Shown here piece by piece: positions 31,997-39,990 of a DNA stretch of 46,939 nt. The first letter of the stretch is position 1; each line of letters opens with the position of its first letter. Source of the stretch: a candidate division CPR3 bacterium 4484_211 (lineage in GTDB: Bacteria > Patescibacteriota > 4484-211); contig MZGJ01000002.1 in the NCBI GenBank assembly GCA_002084955.1, positions 1 through 46,939 of the forward strand. Direction: 5' to 3'. Made by a program: the position numbers and the translations under genes. Below the pieces are notes generated by a model. It was not told where the DNA came from. It saw only the letters and a list, made by a program, of their open reading frames with translations, and did no database searches.

Positions 31997-33490
31997 GTGC
32001 CCCCCATTCTTATCATCAGCTTGGGTTTTATCGCCGGCGTATTATTTTCTCCCTTTTTTGCCGCCTGCTACAACGGCTTTATTTTCGCCGTGATTATCGT
32101 TTTCACTGTTTTAGTTGTTTGGGTTTTCCGTTGCGAGCAGGTGGTGGTTCTTTGGGGAATAGCCTTGATAAGCTTTCTTTTAGGGGTTATTCGTTATTGT
32201 CAATCTCTTCCTGGAACTGATTCCGGCTGGATTTCGTTTTATAATGGCCGGAAAGTTGTTCTTGAGGGTACCGTATCCGAGCCGCCGGAAGAAAGAGGCA
32301 AAACAGTTAAAGCAATCCTTTCGTCATTGGGAGTTGGCATTCTTCCCTTAACAGGTGATAAGGCGGTTTGTCAGACGAAAGGGAAAGTTTTGGCCGCTCT
32401 TAGGGGAAAAGAACTAAGTCTAAACTATGGTGATCGGCTGCGGCTGCAAGGCGCACTGCGCGAGCCGCCCATTTTGGAAGAGTTTTCCTATAAGGAATAT
32501 TTGGAGACCCGGGGCGTTTATTCGTTGATGGAGTTTCCCGCCGAAGTTGAGATAATTAGCCATGATCGGGGTAATCCTATTTTAGCCCTTCTTTATAGTT
32601 TGCGCAATGAATTTCAAAAGCGGCTGGAATTATTTTTCCCCGAGCCGCACGCATCACTGTTGGCGGGGATAGTTTTGGGCATAAAGAGAAACTTTTCCAG
32701 TTCGTTTTACGAGGCGATGAGAGCTACCGGGGTTTTGCATATTATTGTTGCCTCAGGGTTTAATATTAGCCTTCTTATTGATAAGGTAGCTCCCATAGTG
32801 GCTGGGAAAGGACGCTTAAAACAGACTGTTGTTCTGGCGATTTTAGTATTTGCCTATACCATTATTGCCGGCTTTCAACCGCCAATTGTGAGAGCCGCGA
32901 TAACAGGAGCAATTGCCTATTTGGCACTTGTTACCGGCAGGCGCAAGCACGGACTGCTAATGATGATTTTGTCCGCATCAATTATGTTGTTTTTTAATCC
33001 TTTTCTTTATAGGAATCTAAGTTTTCAGCTGTCTTTTGGGGCCACCTCGGCTCTAATTTTGGTCTTCCCTTATTTGCAGGGGAAATTCCCTTTTTTACCC
33101 GGGGAAGTTGGTGATGCTTTGGGTACTACTTTGGCGGTCCAGTTAATGCTTACTCCCTGGATTGTTTATAAGTTCTCCTCGGTGTCTCTGGTTGCCCCAG
33201 TAGTTAATATGGCGGTTTTGCCGGTGATAGGTCAGTTGATGTTGTACGGTTTAATTTGGTTAGGCTTTTCCTTTCTCGGTCCCAGAACCTTGGTAACCTT
33301 TTCGGCTTGGTTTTTGTGGGCCGTTGTGGAATATTTTGTACGGGTGGTTGAGTTGTTTGGCGGCTTATCGTGGGCTGGCTTGGCCGGATTAAAAATAAGT
33401 ATCTGGGTGGTGATGGCGTATTATTTAGTTTTGACTTGGTGCCTCTGGAAGCTGCGAAGAAAGGCAGTAGCGAGTAGTAAGGATAATTAG
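31997..33490 (+). CDS. comEC: ComEC/Rec2-type DNA uptake channel (membrane part)
   Basis: 497 residues from a GTG start. The N-terminal helices and a beta-rich DUF4131-like/OB segment (VVLEGTVSEPPEERGKTVKAIL...LNYGDRLRLQGALREPP, about 88-165) precede the Competence domain. That domain has LAGIVLGIKRNFSSSFYEAMRATGVLHIIVASGFNISLL (about 222-260), the conserved gate-keeping segment of ComEC, then about eight more helices. It forms the channel that takes single-stranded DNA across the membrane. The C-terminal metallo-beta-lactamase domain of classical ComEC is absent here and is encoded by the next gene. Confidence 0.88.
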   Translation: MPPILIISLGFIAGVLFSPFFAACYNGFIFAVIIVFTVLVVWVFRCEQVVVLWGIALISFLLGVIRYCQSLPGTDSGWISFYNGRKVVLEGTVSEPPEERGKTVKAILSSLGVGILPLTGDKAVCQTKGKVLAALRGKELSLNYGDRLRLQGALREPPILEEFSYKEYLETRGVYSLMEFPAEVEIISHDRGNPILALLYSLRNEFQKRLELFFPEPHASLLAGIVLGIKRNFSSSFYEAMRATGVLHIIVASGFNISLLIDKVAPIVAGKGRLKQTVVLAILVFAYTIIAGFQPPIVRAAITGAIAYLALVTGRRKHGLLMMILSASIMLFFNPFLYRNLSFQLSFGATSALILVFPYLQGKFPFLPGEVGDALGTTLAVQLMLTPWIVYKFSSVSLVAPVVNMAVLPVIGQLMLYGLIWLGFSFLGPRTLVTFSAWFLWAVVEYFVRVVELFGGLSWAGLAGLKISIWVVMAYYLVLTWCLWKLRRKAVASSKDN

Positions 33491-33547
33491 CGGCCAATAA
33501 TTGGCATTCCCTGGCGGCATACTGCTTGCTGTTGTCTTCTGTTTCTT

Positions 33548-34450
33548 ATGGGTATATGGGGATTAGAGGATAAAATTAGTAGCTTTTTCTCAACAGAGAT
33601 TACCCACCGGCGCATTTTATTGGCGCTTGCTTTGCTCGCCCTTATTGTCTGGCTTATTGTCTTAACTTGGCCGGATCATAAATTGCATCTTTATTTTCTT
33701 GATGTCGGTCAGGGAGACAGCATATTTATCCGCACGCCTGGGAATTATAAGATTTTGGTTGACGGAGGACCAGATAACTCCGTGCTTGAGCAGCTTTCTG
33801 GTATTTTACCTTTTTATGACCGCCAGATAGATTTAATGATTCTTACCCACCCGCACGCGGATCATGTAACGGGTCTGAGTGCTGTTTTGGAAAGATATCG
33901 TGTTGATAAAGTAGTTTATAATCCTGTGCCATACAGTTCCAGTGAATATCAGAGGTTTAAAGACCAGGTAGAAGGCTTGGAAATAGAAAGAAGTATGTTT
34001 ACACGGGGTCAAAAAATTGAACTGACGGACGGGGTAAGTTTAACTTGTTTTTGGCCCCTTAAACAGGAAACATTTATGGAACTGGAAGACGTTAATAAGG
34101 CCTCTATGGTAATTAGGCTTGACTACAGCGATTTTTCCTCTTTGTTAACTGCAGATGCGGAGTTTGGGGAAATTCCTCAGTTGGATAATTGGTTGTGGAA
34201 GCCGGTAGCCGTTCTTAAAGTGCCCCATCAGGGGAGTAGGGGAGCGGTTACCGAGAGAGCCCTATCTAGCCTGCGGCCTAAATTGGCGGTGATTTCGGTG
34301 GGCGAGAATAAGTTTGGCCATCCGGTGAATACAGAGATTTCCAAGTTGGAGGCGGCTGGAGCAAAGGTTTTAAGAACCGACCAGAACGGGACAATAGAAG
34401 TTGTTAGTGACGGGGAGAGATGGTATTATAGGAGCGAGAAATGGAGGTAG
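33548..34450 (+). CDS. Metallo-beta-lactamase-fold ComEC C-terminal protein
   Basis: 300 residues. One N-terminal membrane helix (ILLALALLALIVWLIVLTW, about 23-41), then a metallo-beta-lactamase fold. LHLYFLDVGQGDSIFIRTPGNYKILVDGGP is the ComEC C-terminal signature and ILTHPHADHVTGL (about 97-109) holds the HxHxDH metal site. LKVPHQGS and FGHPVN supply later ligands. In Gram-positive ComEC this domain is thought to degrade the non-transported strand. It starts 57 bases after the channel gene, so the split pair probably works as one machine. The membrane anchor suggests the domain acts outside. Confidence 0.88.
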   Translation: MGIWGLEDKISSFFSTEITHRRILLALALLALIVWLIVLTWPDHKLHLYFLDVGQGDSIFIRTPGNYKILVDGGPDNSVLEQLSGILPFYDRQIDLMILTHPHADHVTGLSAVLERYRVDKVVYNPVPYSSSEYQRFKDQVEGLEIERSMFTRGQKIELTDGVSLTCFWPLKQETFMELEDVNKASMVIRLDYSDFSSLLTADAEFGEIPQLDNWLWKPVAVLKVPHQGSRGAVTERALSSLRPKLAVISVGENKFGHPVNTEISKLEAAGAKVLRTDQNGTIEVVSDGERWYYRSEKWR

Positions 34451-34491
34451 GAGGTGGAGCTTTGCCCAATCGCTTAATTATCTAAATTTTT

Positions 34492-36333
34492 ATGACTTAT
34501 AATAAATCGCCTTTTTCTGGTTTAATTAACCAATTCGCCGTTAAATATCAAATCCAGCTCTTGATTGCTAGGGCGTTGAAGCGGCTGTTTGAGATAGAGC
34601 TGAGCGCGGAGGAGATAGAGGTAAAACACCCGCAGAAAGAGAAATTTGGCGATTATTCTACTAATATTGGTATGGTCTTGGCCAAAAGATTGAAAAAATC
34701 TCCCCGGGAAGTTGCCGCATTGCTGGAAAAGTCAATTGGAGAGGGTGAGGAATTGGAAGGAGTGCTGGAATCGGTGGAGGCGGCTGGAGAAGGCTTTTTA
34801 AATTTTAAATTGTCCCGAAGGTGGCTGATTAAGCAGCTAAAGGAAGTTATTGAGCGGGGGGATAAATTCGGCAGTACCCAGTTGGGTAAAGGGAAGTGTG
34901 AAATGGTTGAGTTTTGCCAGGCTAACACCAATAAGCATTTTCATGTCGGCCATTTAAGAAATATTAGTTTGGGTGAATCACTTTGCCGTCTTATGGAATT
35001 CAATGGTTTTAAGGTGTGGAGAACAAATTATCAGGGTGATATTGGCCTCCATGTGGCCAAGACGATTTGGGCAATTCTAAAAGACGGTCAAGAAGACAAA
35101 ATTGATCAGCTTTTGGGAGAAGAATTAATGGACTTCCTGTCGGGTATCTATGTTAAAGGCGCCAGTGCCTATAGGGAAGATGAAAATGCAAGGGAGGAGA
35201 TTGATGATCTTAATAAACGAATCTATGAAGCCAGGGAGAAGAGAGAAGGGGAGTTGTATGATTTATGGGAGAAAATGAGGAGAAAAGCTTTGGATTACTT
35301 TGATGTTCTTTACAAACTGCTAGGGACCCATTTTGATAAACTTTATTTTGATAGTGATGTTGTGGCCGGCCGAGAAGATGTACTGGAAGGATTAAAGCAG
35401 GGGGTATTTGAAGAAAGTGACGGGGCAATTATTTTTAGGGGGGAGAAATATGGCTTACATACGAGGGTGTTTATAAATAGTCGGGGTGTGCCTACTTATG
35501 ATGCTAAAGATATTAGACTGGCTAAAATAAAGGCTGAAGATTTTAATTTTGAGCATTCCATTTTGGTAACGGCGGAAGAACACAAGGAATACTGGAGGGT
35601 TATTTTTAAAGTTTTGGAACTCTTAAAGATAATTAATCGGGGATCGTATTTTCATCGCACCTATGGTTTTGTAAATTTGGGGCGGGAGGGCAGAACAATG
35701 AAGATGTCTTCGCGGCTTGGAAATGTGGTTACACTGGTAGATCTGATTAGAGAGGCCGAGTTGAGAATTAGGGGCTATTTAGATGAAAATAGAAAGAAAT
35801 ACACTTCTGAGCAGGTGATGAATATTGCAGAGAAAGTTGCCGTGGGGGCGCTTAAGTATTCTATGCTTAAAATTGAGCCGGAAAAGTCAATCGCTTTTAA
35901 TTTAGATAAGAGTGTTTCTTTTGAGGGCGATTCAGCTCCCTATTTGCAATATACTTACGCACGAGCCAGGTCAGTTCTTCGTAAAGGTTTTGCCGGGGAT
36001 GCGGCGGCGAACTTTAGTTTGCGTTTCTGCTCGCACACAATTGAGCGCGCAGTGAATTGTGTTGTTACAGAAGAGGCTGACGCTCTTTTGAGGGCATTTT
36101 ATAAATTCCCAGAGGTGGTTAATGATGCGACCAGATTTTTAGAACCGCATCGACTTTGCCCATTTCTGTTTGGTTTGGCGCAAAAGTTTAACGTTTTTTA
36201 TCAAAAGGTGCCTGTTTTGAAAGCGGAAGATAAGGAATTGAGAGACTTTCGTCTACTCCTAACAGAAGTTGCCTCGCAAATATTAAAGAACGGCTTGTAC
36301 TTGTTGGGGATCGAGGTGTTGGAGGAAATGTGA
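34492..36333 (+). CDS. argS: Arginyl-tRNA synthetase
   Basis: 613 residues; class I synthetase charging tRNA-Arg. The N-terminal Add-1 domain (KHPQKEKFGDYSTNIGMVLAKRL) recognises the tRNA D-loop. The HIGH motif is in CQANTNKHFHVGHLRNISLGE. The KMSKS equivalent is GRTMKMSSRLGNVVTL (about 401-416), and the DALR anticodon-binding domain fills the C-terminus (PYLQYTYARARSVLRKG onward). The length is close to the usual 560-610. Translation probably starts at the ATG with a very short leader: TATCTA lies seven bases upstream, but no good -35 is visible. tRNA-Arg(CCT) is encoded at 39647. Confidence 0.93.
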   Translation: MTYNKSPFSGLINQFAVKYQIQLLIARALKRLFEIELSAEEIEVKHPQKEKFGDYSTNIGMVLAKRLKKSPREVAALLEKSIGEGEELEGVLESVEAAGEGFLNFKLSRRWLIKQLKEVIERGDKFGSTQLGKGKCEMVEFCQANTNKHFHVGHLRNISLGESLCRLMEFNGFKVWRTNYQGDIGLHVAKTIWAILKDGQEDKIDQLLGEELMDFLSGIYVKGASAYREDENAREEIDDLNKRIYEAREKREGELYDLWEKMRRKALDYFDVLYKLLGTHFDKLYFDSDVVAGREDVLEGLKQGVFEESDGAIIFRGEKYGLHTRVFINSRGVPTYDAKDIRLAKIKAEDFNFEHSILVTAEEHKEYWRVIFKVLELLKIINRGSYFHRTYGFVNLGREGRTMKMSSRLGNVVTLVDLIREAELRIRGYLDENRKKYTSEQVMNIAEKVAVGALKYSMLKIEPEKSIAFNLDKSVSFEGDSAPYLQYTYARARSVLRKGFAGDAAANFSLRFCSHTIERAVNCVVTEEADALLRAFYKFPEVVNDATRFLEPHRLCPFLFGLAQKFNVFYQKVPVLKAEDKELRDFRLLLTEVASQILKNGLYLLGIEVLEEM

Positions 36334-36370
36334 GGAAAAGTAAGTAGTAAGCAAGATAGGGGGTAAATAT

Positions 36371-36627
36371 GGCCGGGACATAATTTAAAGCTTTAACTGT
36401 GAAGCTTCACCATCTTGGAAACAGCAGTTTCTTTTCTTGCAGGACTACGCGCTTGAAGAGAAACAAAGTCGTAAAGTGTCAATTAAAAATACCCAATGTT
36501 AAACCAAGTCCAAATGACAAATTTCAAACAAGGCCCAAATTCTAAACGCTGGAAAGTTTTGGTTATTTGAATTCTGGATTTGTTTGTAATTTAGTGCTTG
36601 GTTATTGTCATTATAACTGAGTTGGGT
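36371..36627 (+). repeat. Dispersed intergenic repeat, full copy C
   Basis: GGCCGGGACATAATTTAAAG to GAGTTGGG, 38 bases after the argS stop. It shares the structure of copies A and B, with small deletions in the 3' half. The remaining bases before the metallophosphoesterase hold only its -10 element. Confidence 0.85.
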
Positions 36628-36668
36628 AATTTAGCGATCTACTCTCTGTATATAAATATATCAGTGGG

Positions 36669-36674
36669 TATAAA
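36669..36674 (+). promoter_or_regulatory. -10 element of the metallophosphoesterase gene
   Basis: TATAAA ends eight bases before the ATG at 36683, predicting a leaderless or near-leaderless message. No Shine-Dalgarno is visible. Confidence 0.45.
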
Positions 36675-36682
36675 AACATGTC

Positions 36683-37744
36683 ATGTTTTTAAGTAAAAAA
36701 AGAGGGCCGGGGAGGCCGCCCAAAAGCAGGTCAACTGGAGTAAAACTAAGATTGGGAATTCTCTTTTTGGGGATGGTGACTATATTGGGATTGCTGTTTA
36801 GGGGTGGATACCTCACGCAGAAGACTGCCGCCAATTTGGGGAGGGATGTTTTAGGGATGGTATATGAGCAGGAAGGACGAGGAACTATCAATTTGGAATT
36901 ATTATTAAACAAACTGTTTAATCGAGGAGAAGATTTTTTAAAAAGGTACATGCGGGAGTCTGTTGGGGGAGGGAAGGGTCTATCTGACAAAGAGCTGGTG
37001 AATTTTAAGTTTGCTGTTGTGGCCGATTCCTCTCAGGATACGGTGTTTTTCCCCAAAATTTTGTCTCGGATACAATCCTTAGGGGTAGACTTTTTCCTTC
37101 ATCTGGGGGACCTTACCAAAGATGGGGATCTTGCTGAACTTAGAGAATCTAAGGCCATAATGGATAAAACAGGCTTAGACTATTATGTTATTCCCGGGGA
37201 CCATGATCTAAATTGGTTTCCCGACCACAGTCTGCAGAACTTTAAGGCAGTTTTTAAGGGGACAACCTATTCAAGTTTTATTCATAAAAATACGGCCTTT
37301 ATTTTGTTAGACAATAGTGACCATGAAAGAGGCATGTCTAGACAACAAATGGAATGGTTAGAAGAACGCTTCCGGCAAATTTCTGAATTAAAGTTGGAGA
37401 AAATTTTTGTTTTTACTCATATCCCTCTTTATAACGAACTTTTCCCCAGTAAGGTCATGGGGCAGGGCAGAGACGGAGAAGGGGTTGGGGCTCAAAGAGA
37501 CTATCTGCTGGGTCTTTTTAAGGATTTCGGTGTTGACTACATATTTTCTGGTGATGTTCATCATTTTTCCCAATACTTTGAGCCGAAAACCGGGCTTAAA
37601 ATGGTTACGGTGGGCGCGGCCTGCGGCGAATCGTGTAAGAGTTTTCTGCCCCAGTATGTACTGGTGACGGTTTACAAGGATGGTAGAATAGACATTATTC
37701 CCAAACCGTATAGGGAATTAGAGGATGTAAGGACCAGTGATTAG
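36683..37744 (+). CDS. Membrane-anchored calcineurin-like metallophosphoesterase
   Basis: 353 residues. A basic N-terminus (KKRGPGRPPKSRS, AT-hook-like) precedes one membrane helix (LGILFLGMVTILGLLF, about 27-43), which places the catalytic domain outside. The motifs are FAVVADSSQD (motif I), LHLGDLTKDGD (motif II), VIPGDHDLNW (motif III, GDHD for GNHD), FVFTHIPLYN and IFSGDVHHFSQYF. Motif I normally reads DxH; here the His is replaced by Ser, so one metal ligand differs from the canonical family. It may hydrolyse phosphomonoesters, phosphodiesters or teichoic-type polymers. The substrate is unknown. Confidence 0.8.
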   Translation: MFLSKKRGPGRPPKSRSTGVKLRLGILFLGMVTILGLLFRGGYLTQKTAANLGRDVLGMVYEQEGRGTINLELLLNKLFNRGEDFLKRYMRESVGGGKGLSDKELVNFKFAVVADSSQDTVFFPKILSRIQSLGVDFFLHLGDLTKDGDLAELRESKAIMDKTGLDYYVIPGDHDLNWFPDHSLQNFKAVFKGTTYSSFIHKNTAFILLDNSDHERGMSRQQMEWLEERFRQISELKLEKIFVFTHIPLYNELFPSKVMGQGRDGEGVGAQRDYLLGLFKDFGVDYIFSGDVHHFSQYFEPKTGLKMVTVGAACGESCKSFLPQYVLVTVYKDGRIDIIPKPYRELEDVRTSD

Positions 37745-37779
37745 CGGCGAACTTCCTTTTTTCGCCCGCTGTTTGCAAC

Positions 37780-38499
37780 ATGCCGATAAGAAAGGAAAGA
37801 ACATTTATTGCGGTTAAATCTGACGGCATCCAGCGGCACCTGATTGGTGAGGTTATTCAACGTTTTGAGCGTCGGGGTATGAAATTGGTAGCCTGTAAAA
37901 TGGTGGTTCCTACCGAGGAGGATTTGGGAAAGCAATACCCTGATGAAGAGTGGTGGTACCGCAATGTGGGAGAAAAGACGCTTAAAAGTCGACGGGAGAA
38001 GGGTATTGAGGATAACCGCAAGCCGGAGGAGATTGGCAGATGGGTAAGGCAGATGATAATTGACGATGTTTGCGGCAAGCCGATGTTGGTGATGGTCTGG
38101 GAAGGAGCGCATGCGGTGGCTTTGGGGAGGAAAACCGCCGGCTCAACTAATCCGTTAGATGCCGATGTGGGGACAATTCGGGGAGATTACACAGTTGAGT
38201 CATACGAGGTGGCCGACCATTTGGGGCATCCCATCCGCAATATCTTGCACGCCTCCGGTTCTGTGGAGGAAGCGGAAAAAGAGATTGGTATTTACTTTAG
38301 GAAGGAGGAAATTGTTAGCTATCCTTTAATTGTTGAGGAGGTGCTGTACGGTTCGGGGTGGGGGAGAGTTGAGGAGTTTTTAGCGGAGGCTAGGAGAAAT
38401 GTAAAGACGAAAAAAACAGCAGAGGAGACTTTGGAGGAGAAAGCCAGCGAGGATTTTATGAGTAGAATTAGAAAATTGTGGCGGCGAGCTTTTGGATAA
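37780..38499 (+). CDS. ndk: Nucleoside diphosphate kinase, enlarged form
   Basis: 239 residues against about 140-150 for ordinary NDK. RTFIAVKSDGIQRHLIGEVIQRFERRGMKLVA is the N-terminal core, with KSD in place of KPD. GAHAVALGRKTAGSTNPLDADVGTIRGDYT and NILHASGSVEEAEKEIGIYF follow, the latter carrying the active-site histidine. The extra length comes from an insertion of about 40 residues (GEKTLKSRREKGIEDNRKPEEIGRW) and a C-terminal tail. It transfers phosphate between NTPs and NDPs. It starts 35 bases after the metallophosphoesterase. Its 3' end overlaps the convergent adenylate-kinase-like gene by 32 bases. Confidence 0.88.
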   Translation: MPIRKERTFIAVKSDGIQRHLIGEVIQRFERRGMKLVACKMVVPTEEDLGKQYPDEEWWYRNVGEKTLKSRREKGIEDNRKPEEIGRWVRQMIIDDVCGKPMLVMVWEGAHAVALGRKTAGSTNPLDADVGTIRGDYTVESYEVADHLGHPIRNILHASGSVEEAEKEIGIYFRKEEIVSYPLIVEEVLYGSGWGRVEEFLAEARRNVKTKKTAEETLEEKASEDFMSRIRKLWRRAFG

Positions 38500-39439
38500 T
38501 TCTGGCTGTTGCCGTTGGCGCGTTTAGCGAGTAGACTGGTTTTCCCTGCCAGGTGGCAGTTTGTGGTTTCTTTTTAGCTGAAATTCTTCCCTTTTTATCT
38601 TTTGAATATTCGGTGATAAGATTTAGACTTTCTTGATTTTCCTGAAATTTGTTTACTGGAATATCAGTGCGCATTCTAATGTAGGTGATTTTAGAGCTTT
38701 GCTCTTTACACACCCTTTTTTTTAACTCTTTAGCAATCTTTTCGAATTCCTGCCGGCGTTTGTAAATTGCCGGTGAGAGTTGATCGCCCATTTTCCTAAT
38801 TAGGGGAATACCGCATTTTGGACAGACTAAATAGAATTCTTTGGTCTTATTGTTAAAGCTGATGTTCTCTAATACCGGGGTAAGGATGTTGTCAGTAAAA
38901 CCACATTTTGGACAAATACGGCGTGATTCTAATCGCGCGTCCAAAATTTCGTTGGCGACGTCAATTTCTAGGAATATCACTCTGTAGCCCTGATTGCCAA
39001 GCTGGTGGCTTTTCTTTATAACAAGGGGTATTTGATTTAGCTTGCGAGGTATTCCATCAAAAAGAACGGATTTATCGGGGGGCAGATCGACGAGCAGGTT
39101 TTTGAATATAGTTTTTACGCTGGGGAGTGAAAGCAGGTTGCTGACCGAAGATTTTTCCAGGTCGGTAATTAATTCTCTGCTCCATTTTCTTACCGCTTTG
39201 TTTTTGTTTAAGCAGATTTCTTCTTGAAGGTTCCTTACCGTTTCTCCAAAGCTGAGATTAATAAATTTTTTAGGGAAGGTCTCCATGAGATATTGAATGT
39301 AGGTGCTCTTGCCGGCCATTTTTTTTGTTAAGAAGAAAATGAATATCCGGTGGGTTTGTAGGTGTAGATTTAACTTTTTATACGCTAGACCGGCCTTTTT
39401 CTTGATGGAATACACATTTTCCTGTAGGGGTCTGACCAT
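38468..39439 (-). CDS. Adenylate kinase-like nucleoside monophosphate kinase, degenerate P-loop
   Basis: About 323 residues from the ATG at 39439. The 69 extra residues in the ORF track (MVGDPGLEPGTSRTP...) come from antisense tRNA and are spurious. IFIFFLTKKMAGKSTYIQYL is a Walker A region in which GKST is kept but the first glycine is lost. VLFDGIPRKLNQIPLV is the AMP-binding (DGFPR) motif, and ICPKCGF...LVCPKCGIPL is a Cys4 zinc site in the LID. The C-terminal extension of about 100 residues is unusual. It probably phosphorylates a nucleoside monophosphate. It could be a divergent paralogue rather than the cell's essential Adk. The message is probably leaderless. Confidence 0.7.
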   Translation of the reverse strand: MVRPLQENVYSIKKKAGLAYKKLNLHLQTHRIFIFFLTKKMAGKSTYIQYLMETFPKKFINLSFGETVRNLQEEICLNKNKAVRKWSRELITDLEKSSVSNLLSLPSVKTIFKNLLVDLPPDKSVLFDGIPRKLNQIPLVIKKSHQLGNQGYRVIFLEIDVANEILDARLESRRICPKCGFTDNILTPVLENISFNNKTKEFYLVCPKCGIPLIRKMGDQLSPAIYKRRQEFEKIAKELKKRVCKEQSSKITYIRMRTDIPVNKFQENQESLNLITEYSKDKKGRISAKKKPQTATWQGKPVYSLNAPTATARIIQKLAATIF

Positions 39440-39446
39440 AGTGGCA

Positions 39447-39452
39447 ATTATA
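39447..39452 (-). promoter_or_regulatory. -10 of the adenylate-kinase-like gene, leaderless
   Basis: A perfect TATAAT on the minus strand, seven bases before the ATG, with TTTACC 16 bases further upstream. It supports 39439 as the true start. Confidence 0.6.
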
Positions 39453-39486
39453 TCATTCTGTCTTGTTGGGTAAAGTAAGGAGGTGG

Positions 39487-39495
39487 TGGTACAAT
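39487..39495 (+). promoter_or_regulatory. Extended -10 promoter for the tRNA cluster
   Basis: TGGTACAAT, identical to the leuS element, with TTGGGT 18 bases upstream. It diverges from the adenylate-kinase-like promoter and would drive the three tRNA genes. Confidence 0.5.
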
Positions 39496-39507
39496 AAATG
39501 TAGTATC

Positions 39508-39533
39508 TAGGTGGCTCAGTTGGCTGGTGTGAC
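39508..39533 (+). other. tRNA-like fragment
   Basis: CTAGGTGGCTCAGTTGGCTGGTGTGA resembles the acceptor-end and D-arm of a tRNA (compare GTGTGGCTCAGTTGGCTAGAGCG at 39730). No anticodon or T-arm follows. It is probably a remnant of a decayed tRNA gene. Confidence 0.4.
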
Positions 39534-39568
39534 CTGATGGGTATTGGATATGTTCGAGGGAAATAGTG

Positions 39569-39645
39569 CGGGGATTGGCGCAGTTGGCTAGCGCGCACGC
39601 ATGGGGTGCGTGAGGTCCCGGGTTCAAGTCCCGGATCCCCGACCA
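39569..39645 (+). tRNA. tRNA-Pro (anticodon GGG)
   Basis: Acceptor CGGGGAT/ATCCCCG with the C1-G72 pair typical of tRNA-Pro, D-arm GCGC/GCGC, anticodon arm CACGC-ATGGGGT-GCGTG, T-arm CCGGG-TTCAAGT-CCCGG, discriminator A and an encoded CCA. Confidence 0.93.
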
Positions 39646-39646
39646 A

Positions 39647-39723
39647 GCCCTAGTAGCTCAATTGGATAGAGCATCCCCCTCCTAAGGGGAAGGTTGCAGG
39701 TTCAATTCCTGCCTAGGGTACCA
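39647..39723 (+). tRNA. tRNA-Arg (anticodon CCT)
   Basis: Acceptor GCCCTAG/CTAGGGT (first pair G-U), D-arm GCTC/GAGC, anticodon arm TCCCC-CTCCTAA-GGGGA, T-arm GCAGG-TTCAATT-CCTGC, discriminator A and an encoded CCA. It begins two bases after the preceding tRNA. Confidence 0.92.
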
Positions 39724-39725
39724 CG

Positions 39726-39802
39726 CGGGGTGTGGCTCAGTTGGCTAGAGCGCGGGCATCGGGAGCCCGAGGCCGTGGGTTCAAGTCCCACCACCCCGAC
39801 CA
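39726..39802 (+). tRNA. tRNA-Pro (anticodon CGG)
   Basis: Acceptor CGGGGTG/CACCCCG, D-arm GCTC/GAGC, anticodon arm CGGGC-ATCGGGA-GCCCG, T-arm GTGGG-TTCAAGT-CCCAC, discriminator A and an encoded CCA. The AT-rich accessory island begins directly after it, so its 3' end is a candidate integration site. Confidence 0.93.
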
Positions 39803-39990
39803 TAATTGACTTTTTGAAAATTTGGAAGTGATTGATTGCCTACTCCGCTTCACTAACTTAGAAGAACGCCGCCTCCTCCTGTCCTCTGTATCCGCTCTCG
39901 GCTGAGTGAAACAAGGGAAAAGAAAAGAAGATTGCGCTTGCCCCACCCAGCCCGTGCACGCGCAACGATGGGGAACTCCCTAATTTTTGC

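Noticed and set aside
39440-39646. N-terminal 69 residues of the 38468..39646 ORF (MVGDPGLEPGTSRTP...)
   Set aside because: This is the well-known antisense translation of a tRNA gene (here tRNA-Pro) plus intergenic DNA. A perfect TATAAT seven bases before the internal ATG at 39439 supports the shorter gene.
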